A stretch of 27,699 bases of DNA from DASQFY01 sp036397815 (GCA_036397815.1 DASWIE010000045.1:1-27699); one strand, 5' to 3'; numbered from the stretch's first letter, positions 13,812 to 21,994 are shown. Program-made: numbers and translations. The notes: generated by a model from the sequence alone, not told the origin.

Positions 13812-14452
13812 CCGTAGGCCTCCTCGACCCGGTCGGCCAGCTCGTCGAGCGAGTCGACCACCAGCGCAGGCGTGCCACTGGGCAGCGACTGAATGAAGCC
13901 CCACGGCCCGCGCCGCAGCCAGACGGCGCGCATCCCGGCGGCGATGGTGGGCAGCACGTCGTTGTCGACCCGATCGCCCACGTAGGCGACGGTCGATGGT
14001 GGCGGCGAGCCGAGCAGCTCGAGCGCGCGCGCGAAGAAGGCCGGGTCCGGCTTCCAGACCTGCAGCTCGTCGCTCATGGCGATCACGTCGGCATCGATGC
14101 CCAACGCGCGCAGCTCGGCGGTGCGGCGCGCTGGCTGGTTGGCCAGCACCGCCAGCTGGAAGCCGGCGGCTCGGAGCCGGCCGACGCCCCGGCGCGCGTC
14201 GGGATAGAGGTCCAGATCCTGGAACCCGCCGTACGCCTCCTCCAGCTCGGGGAGGCGCGCCCGCCAGTCATCGGCACCGATCCCGAACGCGCCGAACACG
14301 TCGCTGTGCTCACCGCCACGCGCGACGGCGGCCCCCAGCGCGGCGAAGAAGGTGAGCCGCGGGACGCCGTACATGTCGGCCCAGATGGACCAGACCCGCG
14401 TCTCGTCGATGAGCGTCTCCCCCACATCGAGACAGACCCAGCGCTCGCTCAC
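13808..14452 (-). CDS. HAD-superfamily hydrolase
   Basis: 214 residues. Motif I is CLDVGETL with nucleophile Asp9; the usual second Asp is Gly11 (DxGxT form, seen in many HADs, where the general acid/base function must then differ). Motif II is LANQP (about 103-107), motif III Lys134 in VWKPDPAFF, and motif IV GDRVDND at 159-165. The helical cap lies between motif I and II (residues about 15-85). Small phosphomonoesters are the likely substrates. The GTG start overlaps the HIT stop (GTGA), so it is the last gene of the pnt-HIT-HAD chain. Its stop and that of the antiporter share CTAG. Confidence 0.88.
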   Translation of the reverse strand: MSERWVCLDVGETLIDETRVWSIWADMYGVPRLTFFAALGAAVARGGEHSDVFGAFGIGADDWRARLPELEEAYGGFQDLDLYPDARRGVGRLRAAGFQLAVLANQPARRTAELRALGIDADVIAMSDELQVWKPDPAFFARALELLGSPPPSTVAYVGDRVDNDVLPTIAAGMRAVWLRRGPWGFIQSLPSGTPALVVDSLDELADRVEEAYG

Positions 14453-14925
14453 CTCGCCAGCAACTCGCGCGCCCGCTCGATCACCGCGCCGAGCTGCTCG
14501 TCGGGCAGGTCCGGGTGGTCCTTGCTGATGATCTCGGTCGCGCCGCTCGGCAGGCGGCGCGTTTCGACCTCACCGTTGATGAGCATCGTGCTGAGGACGC
14601 CGTCCGGCACGTTCGGCGCCAGGTGGACGTGCAGGTGAGGCACGCCGCCGCCATACACGAAGGCGTAGACCAGTCGGGCGCCCGACGCCTCGCGCAGCAC
14701 GGCGCTCGTCCGCGCGATGACCGGCCCGAAGGTGGCGGCTTCCTCCCCGTCCAGGTCGGCGAGGTACGGGATGTGGCGGATCGGCTCCACGTAGCCGAAG
14801 CCCAGCGTCGGCCCGTGCCTGGCCATGGTGAACCGCCAGAGCGCGTCGCTCCAGACCTCGACCACGTCGAGCTCCTCGTCGCCCTCCGCGCCTCGGCACA
14901 GGATGCAGTCAGACAGCGGAGTCAT
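14449..14925 (-). CDS. HIT-family nucleotide hydrolase/transferase
   Basis: 158 residues. The histidine triad is HLHVHL (His97, His99, His101), with His101 expected to form the nucleotidyl intermediate. A CILC pair (Cys7, Cys10) near the N-terminus suggests the structural metal site found in many HIT proteins. The family hydrolyses dinucleoside polyphosphates or AMP-conjugates. It starts 4 bases after the pntB stop without a visible ribosome site, suggesting translational coupling, and overlaps the HAD gene. The middle ATEIISKDHPDLPDEQ segment is longer than in minimal Hint proteins. Confidence 0.88.
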   Translation of the reverse strand: MTPLSDCILCRGAEGDEELDVVEVWSDALWRFTMARHGPTLGFGYVEPIRHIPYLADLDGEEAATFGPVIARTSAVLREASGARLVYAFVYGGGVPHLHVHLAPNVPDGVLSTMLINGEVETRRLPSGATEIISKDHPDLPDEQLGAVIERARELLAR

Positions 14926-14929
14926 CGGG

Positions 14930-16387
14930 CTAGGCTGACTTCACCCCTGCCACCAGGTCCTCCACGCTTTTCTTGGCGTCGCCGAAGAGCATCGCGGTCT
15001 TCGGGTCGCCGTAGAGCGGGTTGTCGATGCCGGCGAAGCCGGCCGCCATCGACCGCTTCAGCACGATGACGTTCTCCGCGGCGTCGACGTTGAGGATCGG
15101 CATGCCGTAGATCGGCGAGCCGGTATCGGTCCGGGCGGCCGGATTGGTGACGTCGTTGGCACCGATCACCAGCGCCACCGAGGCGTTGGCGAAGTCGTCG
15201 TTGATCTCGTCCATCTCCTGCAGCCGGTCGTAGGGCACGTTCGCCTCGGCGAGCAGCACGTTCATATGACCCGGCATGCGCCCGGCGACCGGGTGGATGG
15301 CGAACTGCACGTCCACGCCCTTCTCGAGCAGAAGGTCCATGAGCTCGCGCACCGGCTGCTGGGCCTGGGCCACCGCCATGCCATAGCCGGGCACGATGAT
15401 CACCTTCCGGCCGTAGGCCATCAGCACCGCGGCGTCGTCGGCGCTGATCTCACGCACGGTCTGCTCCCCGGCGGCGCCGGCCACCATCGTCCCGCCGCCG
15501 GTGCCGAAGCCGGCGAACAGCACGTTGAAGAGGGATCGGTTCATGGCCCGGCACATCAGCTGGGTGAGGATGCCGCCCGAGGCGCCCACCAGGGTGCCGG
15601 CGATGAGGAGCGCGTAGTTGTTCAGCACGATCCCGGTGGCCGCCACCGCGATGCCGGTGTAGCTGTTCAGCAGCGAGACGACGACCGGCATGTCGGCGCC
15701 ACCGATCGGCATCACCAGCTGCACGCCCAGCACCAGCGCGATGGCGCAGAAGAGGAGGAAAAGCGGCACGCTGTTGGCGACCGCTGCCAGGTAGACCCCC
15801 AGCCCGATGAGGGCCAGAAAGAGGACGGCCGTGACCACCTGGCTGCCCGGGTACTTGACCGGCCGCCCGGCGATGAACCCCTGCAGCTTGCCGAAGGCGA
15901 CGATCGAGCCGGTCAGCGAGACGGAGCCGATGACCGCGCCCAGGAGCGTGGCGATGATGAACGGCAAGGGAAGGAGCGCACCCTGGTTGATCGTGCCGAG
16001 GATCGGCTCGCTGGTGGTGGCCGGGGCGTCGCGCAGGAACTCGGCCACGGCGACCAGCGCGGCGGCCCCGCCGCCGGCGCCGTTGAAGATGGCGACCATC
16101 TGGGGCATGGCGGTCATCGGCACCCGCCGGGCGCCCACCACCCCCGCCACGGTACCGATCGGGATGCCGACCGCCAGGATCCAGGCCTGCCCCAGGCCAC
16201 CACCGGCCAGCAGGAAGTCGGTGACGAAGACCCAGAGCACGACCAGCGCCATGCCCGCCGCTGCCAGCTGGTTGCCGCGCCGCGCGGTGGTCGGCGAGGC
16301 CAGGAACTTCAGGCCCAGGATGAAGCTGACGGCGCCGACCAGGTAGACGACGTAGCTGGCGATGTCGAGGCCGCTGACCTCGGGCAT
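14930..16387 (-). CDS. pntB: NAD(P)+ transhydrogenase subunit beta
   Basis: 485 residues. The first about 270 form the membrane proton channel (domain II part; ILGLKFLASPTTARRGNQLAAAGM, VAIFNGAGGGAAALVA). The last about 180 form the NADP(H)-binding domain III, recognised by VPGYGMAVAQAQQPVRELMD, FAIHPVAGRMPGHMNVLLAEA, VIGANDVTNPAA and the C-terminal KRSMAAGFAGIDNPLY. With PntAA and PntAB it couples proton entry to hydride transfer from NADH to NADP+, supplying NADPH. The ATG shares one base with the PntAB stop (TGATG). Confidence 0.97.
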   Translation of the reverse strand: MPEVSGLDIASYVVYLVGAVSFILGLKFLASPTTARRGNQLAAAGMALVVLWVFVTDFLLAGGGLGQAWILAVGIPIGTVAGVVGARRVPMTAMPQMVAIFNGAGGGAAALVAVAEFLRDAPATTSEPILGTINQGALLPLPFIIATLLGAVIGSVSLTGSIVAFGKLQGFIAGRPVKYPGSQVVTAVLFLALIGLGVYLAAVANSVPLFLLFCAIALVLGVQLVMPIGGADMPVVVSLLNSYTGIAVAATGIVLNNYALLIAGTLVGASGGILTQLMCRAMNRSLFNVLFAGFGTGGGTMVAGAAGEQTVREISADDAAVLMAYGRKVIIVPGYGMAVAQAQQPVRELMDLLLEKGVDVQFAIHPVAGRMPGHMNVLLAEANVPYDRLQEMDEINDDFANASVALVIGANDVTNPAARTDTGSPIYGMPILNVDAAENVIVLKRSMAAGFAGIDNPLYGDPKTAMLFGDAKKSVEDLVAGVKSA

Positions 16388-16704
16388 CAGCCTTTCCCCT
16401 CCGGGCCGCCCTGGGGCCGGCGCCTGAACATGTCGAGCATCCGGTCGGTGACCACGAAGCCGCCGACCACGTTGATCGTCCCCAGGATCACGGCCACCAG
16501 GGCGAGGATGATTCGCAGCGGTCCCTCCGCGCTGGCGGCCACGAACATGGCTCCCACCACGATCACGCCGTGGACGGCGTTCGCGCCTGACATCAGCGGC
16601 GTGTGCAGCATGGTCGGCACCTTGGAGACGACCTCGTAGCCCACGAACGCGGCCAGGACCAGGATGAAGAGGGCGGCGACCAGCTCGAAGGCGCTCAGCT
16701 CCAT
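16387..16704 (-). CDS. pntAB: NAD(P)+ transhydrogenase subunit alpha part 2 (membrane segment)
   Basis: 105 residues with three hydrophobic helices. FVGYEVVSKVPTMLHTPLMSGANAVHGV is the highly conserved helix start of this subunit, and INVVGGFVVTDRMLDMF closes it. In many bacteria these helices are fused to PntA; here they are a separate gene, the three-subunit arrangement also known from Rhodospirillum rubrum. The ATG directly abuts the PntAA stop (TAG ATG). Confidence 0.95.
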   Translation of the reverse strand: MELSAFELVAALFILVLAAFVGYEVVSKVPTMLHTPLMSGANAVHGVIVVGAMFVAASAEGPLRIILALVAVILGTINVVGGFVVTDRMLDMFRRRPQGGPEGKG

Positions 16705-17904
16705 CTACTTCGCCTTCCCTTCCTGGACCGATGCGCCCGCCGGCTTCGCGGGCTCCGCAGGCTCGATGCCGAGCGCCTTGGCGGTCGCCTCGTGCACCAC
16801 CCTGCCACCGTGGGTGATGGTCGCGCCGCGGGTGATCTCATCGGTCCAGTCCAGGTCCACCTTGCCTGCCTTGATCAGGTGCTTGAGCAGGGTCTGGATG
16901 TTCTTGGCGTACATCTGGGTGGCGCTGCCCGGCATGGTGGCCGGCAGGTTGGTGAAGCCGATGATCCGGACGCCGTGCTTGACGACCTCCTTGCCCGGCT
17001 CGGTCAGCTCGCAGTTGCCGCCCATCTCGGCCGCCATGTCGACGATCACCGAGCCCGGCTTCATCGTCTTCACCATCTCCTCGGTGATGAGGCGCGGGGC
17101 GGGCCTTCCGGGGATCAGCGCCGTCGTGATGACGGCGTCCGCCTCGCCCACCTTGCTCGCGATCAGCTCCGCCTGGCGGCGCTTGTAGTCCTCGCTCGGT
17201 TCGCGCGCGTAGCCGCCCGCGGTCTCCGCTTCCGCCTTCTCCTCGTCGGTCATCTCGACCTCCAGGAAGCTGGCGCCCAGGCTCTGGACCTGCTCCTTGA
17301 CGACCGGGCGGACGTCGGTGGCCTGGACGATCGCGCCCATCCGCCGTGCGGTGCCGATCGCCATCAGCCCCGCCACTCCCGCGCCGAAGACGAGCACTCG
17401 CGCCGGGCGGACGGTCCCGGCCGCCGTGGTCAACAGCGGCATGAACTTCGGCAGCCGCTCGGCGGCGAGCAGGACGGCCTTATAGCCGCCAACCGTCGCC
17501 TGGCTGGAGAGGGTGTCCATCGACTGGGCCCGGCTGATGCGCGGGATCGCGTCCATGCTGATCGCCGTCACCCCGGCCTTCGCCAGCTCTGCCGCAAGCT
17601 TCGGGTTGGCGAGCGTCCCCAGCGTCCCGATCAGCACGCTTCCAGGGCGCAGCATCTCGATCTCCTCCGCCGTCGGCCGGCCGACGCGCACCACGACGTC
17701 AGCCTGGCCGTAGAGGGCCGGCACGTCGGACGCGATCGTCGAGCCCGCCTCGGTGTAGGCGTCATCCGGGATGAACGACGCGTCACCGGCACCCCGCTGG
17801 ACGACCACCTCGACGCCGTCGCCGATCAGCTGCGCGGCGGCCTGCGGGGTGAGCGCCACACGGGTCTCGCCATCGGCGGTCTCGCGTGGTACAGCGATCT
17901 TCAT
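16705..17904 (-). CDS. pntAA: NAD(P)+ transhydrogenase subunit alpha part 1 (NAD-binding, soluble)
   Basis: 399 residues from the ATG at 17904. MKIAVPRE and TRVALTP open the alanine dehydrogenase/PNT N-terminal domain; SRAQSMD (about 124-130) is the RAQ loop that contacts NADH and domain III; GAGVAG (about 174-179) is the Rossmann dinucleotide site. The last about 25 residues are an Ala/Pro/Lys-rich linker. An in-frame GTG at 17928 would add eight residues, but AGGA lies 10 nt before the 17904 ATG. Domain I binds NAD(H) and passes hydride to NADP in PntB. A TAGACT -10 candidate on the minus strand (17978-17973) precedes it. Confidence 0.95.
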   Translation of the reverse strand: MKIAVPRETADGETRVALTPQAAAQLIGDGVEVVVQRGAGDASFIPDDAYTEAGSTIASDVPALYGQADVVVRVGRPTAEEIEMLRPGSVLIGTLGTLANPKLAAELAKAGVTAISMDAIPRISRAQSMDTLSSQATVGGYKAVLLAAERLPKFMPLLTTAAGTVRPARVLVFGAGVAGLMAIGTARRMGAIVQATDVRPVVKEQVQSLGASFLEVEMTDEEKAEAETAGGYAREPSEDYKRRQAELIASKVGEADAVITTALIPGRPAPRLITEEMVKTMKPGSVIVDMAAEMGGNCELTEPGKEVVKHGVRIIGFTNLPATMPGSATQMYAKNIQTLLKHLIKAGKVDLDWTDEITRGATITHGGRVVHEATAKALGIEPAEPAKPAGASVQEGKAK

Positions 17905-17972
17905 GGCGCGACGTTCCTGAGGGTTCACACACGCGAACCGCCGGCGCGATGCGAAGGCGGTTCGGGAGGCAA

Positions 17973-17978
17973 AGTCTA
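17973..17978 (-). promoter_or_regulatory. Candidate -10 box of the pnt operon
   Basis: TAGACT on the minus strand would start transcription near 17966, giving a leader of about 60 nt before the pntAA ATG. No convincing -35 is present, so an activator bound at the upstream 15-bp site (18011-18025, about 50 bp from the start) may be needed. Confidence 0.35.
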
Positions 17979-18010
17979 GCAGGCTCGGGACCTCTGCCCG
18001 AGGCTCGGAT

Positions 18011-18127
18011 ATCGCCGCCAGCGATCAATGCGCACCGGATTGTCGTGTGTGGATCCCCTCGATCGCTGCAGCCGATCAGGCGCCGCCGCTCGAGGCCTAT
18101 CGGTGCCGATAGATCGCTGGCAGCGAT
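18011..18127. repeat. Three 15-bp near-palindromes spaced 51 bp, with an abutting 16-bp palindrome (operator array)
   Basis: Sites: ATCGCCGCCAGCGAT (18011-18025), ATCGCTGCAGCCGAT (18062-18076) and ATCGCTGGCAGCGAT (18113-18127). Site 3 is a perfect 7-1-7 dyad; site 1 matches its reverse complement at 14 of 15; the reverse complement of site 2 matches site 3 at 12 of 15. Starts are exactly 51 bp apart. CTATCGG-TG-CCGATAG (18097-18112), a perfect 16-bp dyad, touches site 3. The array fills the 277-base gap between pntAA and the ABC exporter gene. Confidence 0.6.
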
Positions 18128-18142
18128 TCCCATGGCGTCGGC

Positions 18143-18178
18143 TACCCTGACACAGTCATCCCATCGGTCCAGACGGAG
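18143..18178 (+). promoter_or_regulatory. -10 box and ribosome site of the first ABC exporter operon
   Basis: TACCCT (18143-18148) is the best -10 candidate and GGAGG (18174-18178) a clear ribosome site before ATG 18182. The expected -35 position falls on the 15-bp dyad at 18113-18127, so a factor bound there would contact or block the polymerase. Confidence 0.4.
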
Positions 18179-18181
18179 GTC

Positions 18182-19162
18182 ATGCCGCCCGTGAGCCTGG
18201 TCGTCGAGAACCTCCAGAAGCGGTTCGGTCAGGTTGTGGCGCTCGACGGCATCAGCTTCAGCGTGGAGCCGGGTCGCATCTTCGGGCTGCTCGGGGCGAA
18301 CGGCGCCGGCAAGACGACCTGCATGCGGATCGTGCTCGACATCCTGCGGCCGGACCGCGGGAGCGTCACCTGGCAGGGCAAGCCGAACATCGCCCTCCGG
18401 CGCGACACCTGGGGTTATCTGCCGGAGGAGCGCGGCCTCTACCTACGCATGAAGGTGATCGATGTGCTGCGCTTCTTCGCGGCGCTCTACGGCGTGCCGG
18501 AGGCGCAGGCCACGCGCGAGGTCGAGGAATGGCTGGAGCGCTTCCGCGTTCCCGAGTACCGCGACCGGAAGGTCGAGGAGCTCTCGAAGGGCAACCAGCA
18601 GAAGATCCAGTTCATCGCGGCGATCCTGCATGACCCGGACGTGCTGATCATGGACGAGCCCTTCTCGGGCCTCGACCCGGTGAACGTTCAGCTCCTCAAG
18701 GAGGCGTTCCTGGAGATGCGAGACCGCGGCAAAACGCTCATCTTCAGCACCCACCAGATGGAAACGGTCGAGGAGCTGTGCGAATCGATCGCGATCATCG
18801 ACCGCGGTCGGGTCGTGGTCAGCGGCCAGGTCCGGGACGTCAAGCGCGCAATGGGGCGCCAGGTCGTTCGGCTGGCGACCGATGGCGACGACAACGGCAG
18901 CGCGTGGGTCGAAGCCCTGGACGGCGTCAGCATCACCGCGCGGCGCGAAGACTTCATCGAGCTGCACGTGCCGGCGGGGACCGATCCGGAGAAGATCCTG
19001 CGAGCCGCCCTGCAGCGCAGCGAGCGAGTCACGCGCTTCGAGATTGCCGACCCGTCATTAGAGGAGGTCTTCATCGAGCACGTCGGTCGGCCTGCCGCCG
19101 CCGAAGAGGAGCGTCACCTGGCCGCCGCCGGCCGAGCAGGTGCTGAGTTGCCGCAACCATGA
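18182..19162 (+). CDS. ABC-2 exporter ATPase (NatA/YhaQ-like)
   Basis: 326 residues. Walker A GANGAGKTT at 38-46, YLPEERGLY Q-loop region (79-87), signature LSKGNQQK at 134-141, Walker B LIMDEP at 155-160, switch His191. The variant signature LSKGNQQK and the C-terminal extension (about 215-310, DUF4162-like) are typical of the NatA/YhaQ group that works with large-loop ABC-2 permeases in sodium, drug or peptide export. GGAGG lies 3 nt before the ATG plus one base, close but usable. The stop overlaps the permease start (ATGA). Confidence 0.92.
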   Translation: MPPVSLVVENLQKRFGQVVALDGISFSVEPGRIFGLLGANGAGKTTCMRIVLDILRPDRGSVTWQGKPNIALRRDTWGYLPEERGLYLRMKVIDVLRFFAALYGVPEAQATREVEEWLERFRVPEYRDRKVEELSKGNQQKIQFIAAILHDPDVLIMDEPFSGLDPVNVQLLKEAFLEMRDRGKTLIFSTHQMETVEELCESIAIIDRGRVVVSGQVRDVKRAMGRQVVRLATDGDDNGSAWVEALDGVSITARREDFIELHVPAGTDPEKILRAALQRSERVTRFEIADPSLEEVFIEHVGRPAAAEEERHLAAAGRAGAELPQP

Positions 19163-20457
19163 CCGACCTCTTCCCCAATGCCTGGCACGTCGCGCGTCGC
19201 GAGTACCTCCAACGGGTGCGCACCCGCACGTTCGTGGTGATCACCGCCGTGCTGGCGGTCATCGGGCTCGGGCTGGCGGGCCTTCCGCTGATCGGGCAGG
19301 TGCTGGGCGACGAAAGGGCGCCGACGATCGGCGTGTACGCGGCCGATGCGGGACTCAACACGGATCCGGCGCAGAGCCTTGAGCTGGCGCTCAACGCCAT
19401 CGGCTCTGAGGGAGGTGGGGACGGCAGCGGCTTCGAGGTCCGTTCTGTCGACGACCCGGACGCCGCCGCCGGACAAGTGCGCGATGGGGAGCTCGACGGG
19501 CTGCTCACGATCGGGCGCGCGCCGGACGGCGAGCTCACCTTCGACTACCTGAGCGAGGAGAGCCCAGCCAGCCGTGCGCTGCTGGGGGTTCGGTCCGCGG
19601 CCAGCCAGGTGGCGATCGGCGACCGCCTTGCTCGCGCCGGCCTCGACCCGTCGCAGGCGGGAGCGCTCTTTGCCCCGGTCGCCTTCGACCTGACGCCGGT
19701 CGACCCGAACGCCCAGGATCCGGAGGAGAACTTCGGCCCTCGCTACCTGGTTGCCCTGGCCATGACGGTCCTGACCTTCATGGCGGTCCTGACCTATGGC
19801 CAGTGGGTCGCCACCAGCGTGGCCGAGGAGAAGAGCAGCCGGGTGATGGAGCTGCTCATCACCGCGGCCTCACCACGGCAGCTTCTCGCCGGCAAGGTAC
19901 TGGGCACAGGCGCCGCGGGCCTGACGCAGTACGCGGTCGTGGTGGCCGCCGCCCTGGTCGGCCTGCTGGCGCAAGGCGTGATCGGTGAGCGCCTGCTCGG
20001 TAGCGCCCCCGCGGATCCAGCGCTGCAGGGCGTCGACCTGGCCGTGCTGCTCACGTTCGCCGTCTTCTTCGCCGGTGGCTTCCTGCTCTACGCGCTGCTC
20101 TACGCCGCTCTCGGCTCCACCGCGAGCCGGCTGGAGGACGTCCAGCAGGTGGTTGGGCCGATGGTGGTGGTCGGCATGATCGGCTACTTCGCGTCGATAG
20201 CCGGGCTGAACGCGCCGGACGCCGAGTGGGTGCGCCTCCTGTCGCTGGTGCCCTTCTTCACGCCGTACCTGATGCCGGCTCGACTGCTGCTGGGCAGCGT
20301 GGAGCCATGGGAGATCCTGCTCGCCGCCGGCCTGACGGCGGTCGCGCTGGCCCTTGCGCTGTGGGTGGCTGCGCGCATCTACTCCGCCGGCGTCCTCCTC
20401 TACGGGCAGCGTCTCAGCCTGCGCAACGTGCTGCGCGCCGTTCGGGTGGACCGATAG
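19159..20457 (+). CDS. ABC-2 exporter permease (NatB/YhaP-like)
   Basis: 432 residues. One helix near the N-terminus (about 26-48) is followed by a large extracytoplasmic domain (about 50-190, with a periplasmic-sensor-like APTIGVYAADAGL strand) and then five or six helices from about residue 195 to the end. VAEEKSSRVMELLITAASPRQLLAGK is the conserved coupling segment of ABC-2 permeases. The topology matches NatB/YhaP. The substrate is unknown. Co-translated with its ATPase. Confidence 0.9.
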   Translation: MTDLFPNAWHVARREYLQRVRTRTFVVITAVLAVIGLGLAGLPLIGQVLGDERAPTIGVYAADAGLNTDPAQSLELALNAIGSEGGGDGSGFEVRSVDDPDAAAGQVRDGELDGLLTIGRAPDGELTFDYLSEESPASRALLGVRSAASQVAIGDRLARAGLDPSQAGALFAPVAFDLTPVDPNAQDPEENFGPRYLVALAMTVLTFMAVLTYGQWVATSVAEEKSSRVMELLITAASPRQLLAGKVLGTGAAGLTQYAVVVAAALVGLLAQGVIGERLLGSAPADPALQGVDLAVLLTFAVFFAGGFLLYALLYAALGSTASRLEDVQQVVGPMVVVGMIGYFASIAGLNAPDAEWVRLLSLVPFFTPYLMPARLLLGSVEPWEILLAAGLTAVALALALWVAARIYSAGVLLYGQRLSLRNVLRAVRVDR

Positions 20458-20468
20458 GGGCTGACGAC

Positions 20469-20510
20469 CGATAAGGGACTATCGACGGGCTCGATGCCGC
20501 GGGATAAGAT
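20469..20510 (+). promoter_or_regulatory. Promoter with overlapping dyad before the CHAD gene
   Basis: A TCGACG -35 (20482-20487) and TAAGAT -10 (20505-20510) are 17 bp apart; the ATG at 20520 follows 9 nt later without a ribosome site, so the message is probably leaderless. CGATA-AGGGAC-TATCG (20469-20484) overlaps the -35 and could be an operator. Confidence 0.5.
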
Positions 20511-20519
20511 CCGCGACCG

Positions 20520-21452
20520 ATGGCCTCTCTGGTGCGCCTCGCGTCGCGACTGCCTCCGGCACGGCGTCCCGCTGCCGAAGCGATCCGGGCCGTCCTTGCC
20601 GATGGGCTGACGCGGCTCCTCGCCAACGAGGCCGGCGTTCGCGGCGGCGACGTGGAGGCCGTGCACCAGATGCGTGTCGCCGTCCGCAGGCTGCGAAGCG
20701 ACCTCCGCACGTTTCGGCCCCTGCTCAACGCTGACTGGGCCAATGAGCAATCCTCCGCGCTGCGGCCGCTGGCCGCCTCGCTGGGCGCGGTCCGTGACCT
20801 CGATGTCCTGGTCGAGCGATTCGACACTCGTGGCGCAGACCTGGCGGGTGACCTGGCGCCCATGACCGCGGACCTGCGCGGGCTGCGCGACGTCGCGCGA
20901 TGGGCGCTCATCGAGTCGCTCGGGTCTCCGGACCATGCGGCGCTCGTAGCCCGGGTCGTGGCTGCCGCGCGCGAACCTCAGCTCGGCCCGCTGGCGCGCG
21001 GCGACGCGCGAGACGTCCTGTCACCGCTGGTCACCGCAGCCTGGCGTCGCCTGGCGCGCCAGGCCGATCCGCTGGCCCGCGCCCTCGCTCGCGACGCGGG
21101 AGCCCCGGCCGACACCGAGCTGCACCGTGCGCGGATCCTGGCCAAGCGGGCGCGATACGCATCCGAGGCGGCGAGCCAGTTCATGGGCAGGCGCCGTGGC
21201 CGCGCCGCCGCCAGGTTCGCGCGGCGGCTCGCGGACCTGCAGCAGCTGCTCGGGGACCACCAGGACACGACCGGCCTGCTCCGTGAGCTGCGCGACGGTG
21301 TGACCAACCATCCGGCAGACTCGCGAATGGCGTTCGCCGCCGGCCGGCTCTTCGAGCGCGAGGCTGAGGCGGCGACCCAGGTGCGCGAGGCCTTCCCCGG
21401 CAAGTGGACGGAGCTCAGGCGCCCGCGGCTTCGGCGCTGGCTGGACCGATGA
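20520..21452 (+). CDS. CHAD-domain protein (polyphosphate-binding candidate)
   Basis: 310 residues, strongly helical and Arg-rich. The two halves show the CHAD signatures: EAVHQMRVAVRRLRSDLRTF (His49, Arg52, Arg56, Arg57, Arg59) and, in the second half, LHRARILAKRARYASEAAS. In studied proteins these conserved His and basic residues line a pore that binds inorganic polyphosphate. No CYTH/triphosphatase domain is attached. It overlaps the macro-domain gene by ATGA, so the two are made together. Direct polyphosphate binding here is inferred from the family. Confidence 0.9.
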   Translation: MASLVRLASRLPPARRPAAEAIRAVLADGLTRLLANEAGVRGGDVEAVHQMRVAVRRLRSDLRTFRPLLNADWANEQSSALRPLAASLGAVRDLDVLVERFDTRGADLAGDLAPMTADLRGLRDVARWALIESLGSPDHAALVARVVAAAREPQLGPLARGDARDVLSPLVTAAWRRLARQADPLARALARDAGAPADTELHRARILAKRARYASEAASQFMGRRRGRAAARFARRLADLQQLLGDHQDTTGLLRELRDGVTNHPADSRMAFAAGRLFEREAEAATQVREAFPGKWTELRRPRLRRWLDR

Positions 21453-21994
21453 GCGCCGCGATCGACGTCGGCGCGCGTCGATTGCAGCTCGAGATCGGCG
21501 ACATCACCCACGAACGCGTTGACGCAGTCGCCAACGCAGCGAACGCCGCCCTGCGCGGCGGCGGGGGAGTGGACGGTGCGATTCACGCCGCGGCAGGTCC
21601 AGCACTGCTGGACGAGCTCCGCGCTCGCTACCCCGACGGCACGCCCACCGGCACGGCGGTTCACACCGCCGGGCACCGGCTGCCGGCGCAATGGGTGCTG
21701 CACGCCGTCGGGCCGATCTGGCGCGGCGGCGGCCACGGAGAGGCGGAGCTGCTGGCGAGCGCCTACCGATCATGCCTGGCCCTGGCCGACGAGCTCGGCG
21801 CCACAAGCGTCGCATTCCCGGCCATCAGCCTGGGGATCTACGGCTATCCGATGGAGGAGGGCGCCCGGGTCGCGCTGGAGACGGTGACTACCCACCTGGC
21901 CGGCGAGACCGGGATCGAGCTCGTCCGCTTCGTCCTACGAGACGCCACGTTCCCCGCCTTCGCGGCAGCACTCGCCGGGCTGGAGCTGCATTGA
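21449..21994 (+). CDS. Macro-domain protein (YmdB/MacroD-like ADP-ribose hydrolase)
   Basis: 181 residues, a single macro domain. Motifs: GDITHERVDAVANAANAAL with NAAN at 29-32, the catalytic-loop form GGGGVDGAIH at 37-46 (Asp42), HAVGPIW at 85-91, and the phosphate loop SLGIYGYP at 127-134. These are the MacroD features linked to hydrolysis of O-acetyl-ADP-ribose and removal of ADP-ribose from acidic residues. No SIR2 or ADP-ribosyltransferase gene is nearby. The ATG overlaps the CHAD stop, so both products may act in one stress or phosphate-related process. Confidence 0.93.
   Translation: MSAAIDVGARRLQLEIGDITHERVDAVANAANAALRGGGGVDGAIHAAAGPALLDELRARYPDGTPTGTAVHTAGHRLPAQWVLHAVGPIWRGGGHGEAELLASAYRSCLALADELGATSVAFPAISLGIYGYPMEEGARVALETVTTHLAGETGIELVRFVLRDATFPAFAAALAGLELH

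Noticed and set aside
12663..13904. Long minus-strand open frame opposite the Kef-type antiporter
   Set aside because: Shadow of the antiporter reading frame, with Arg/His/Gly-rich composition and no domain.
15266..17979. Long plus-strand open frames opposite the pnt genes
   Set aside because: The transhydrogenase subunits are unmistakable on the minus strand; the plus-strand products are His/Asp/Arg-rich artefacts.
18011..18127. CRISPR-like array
   Set aside because: The 15-bp units are degenerate, too short and only three in number, with no cas genes; operators are more likely.
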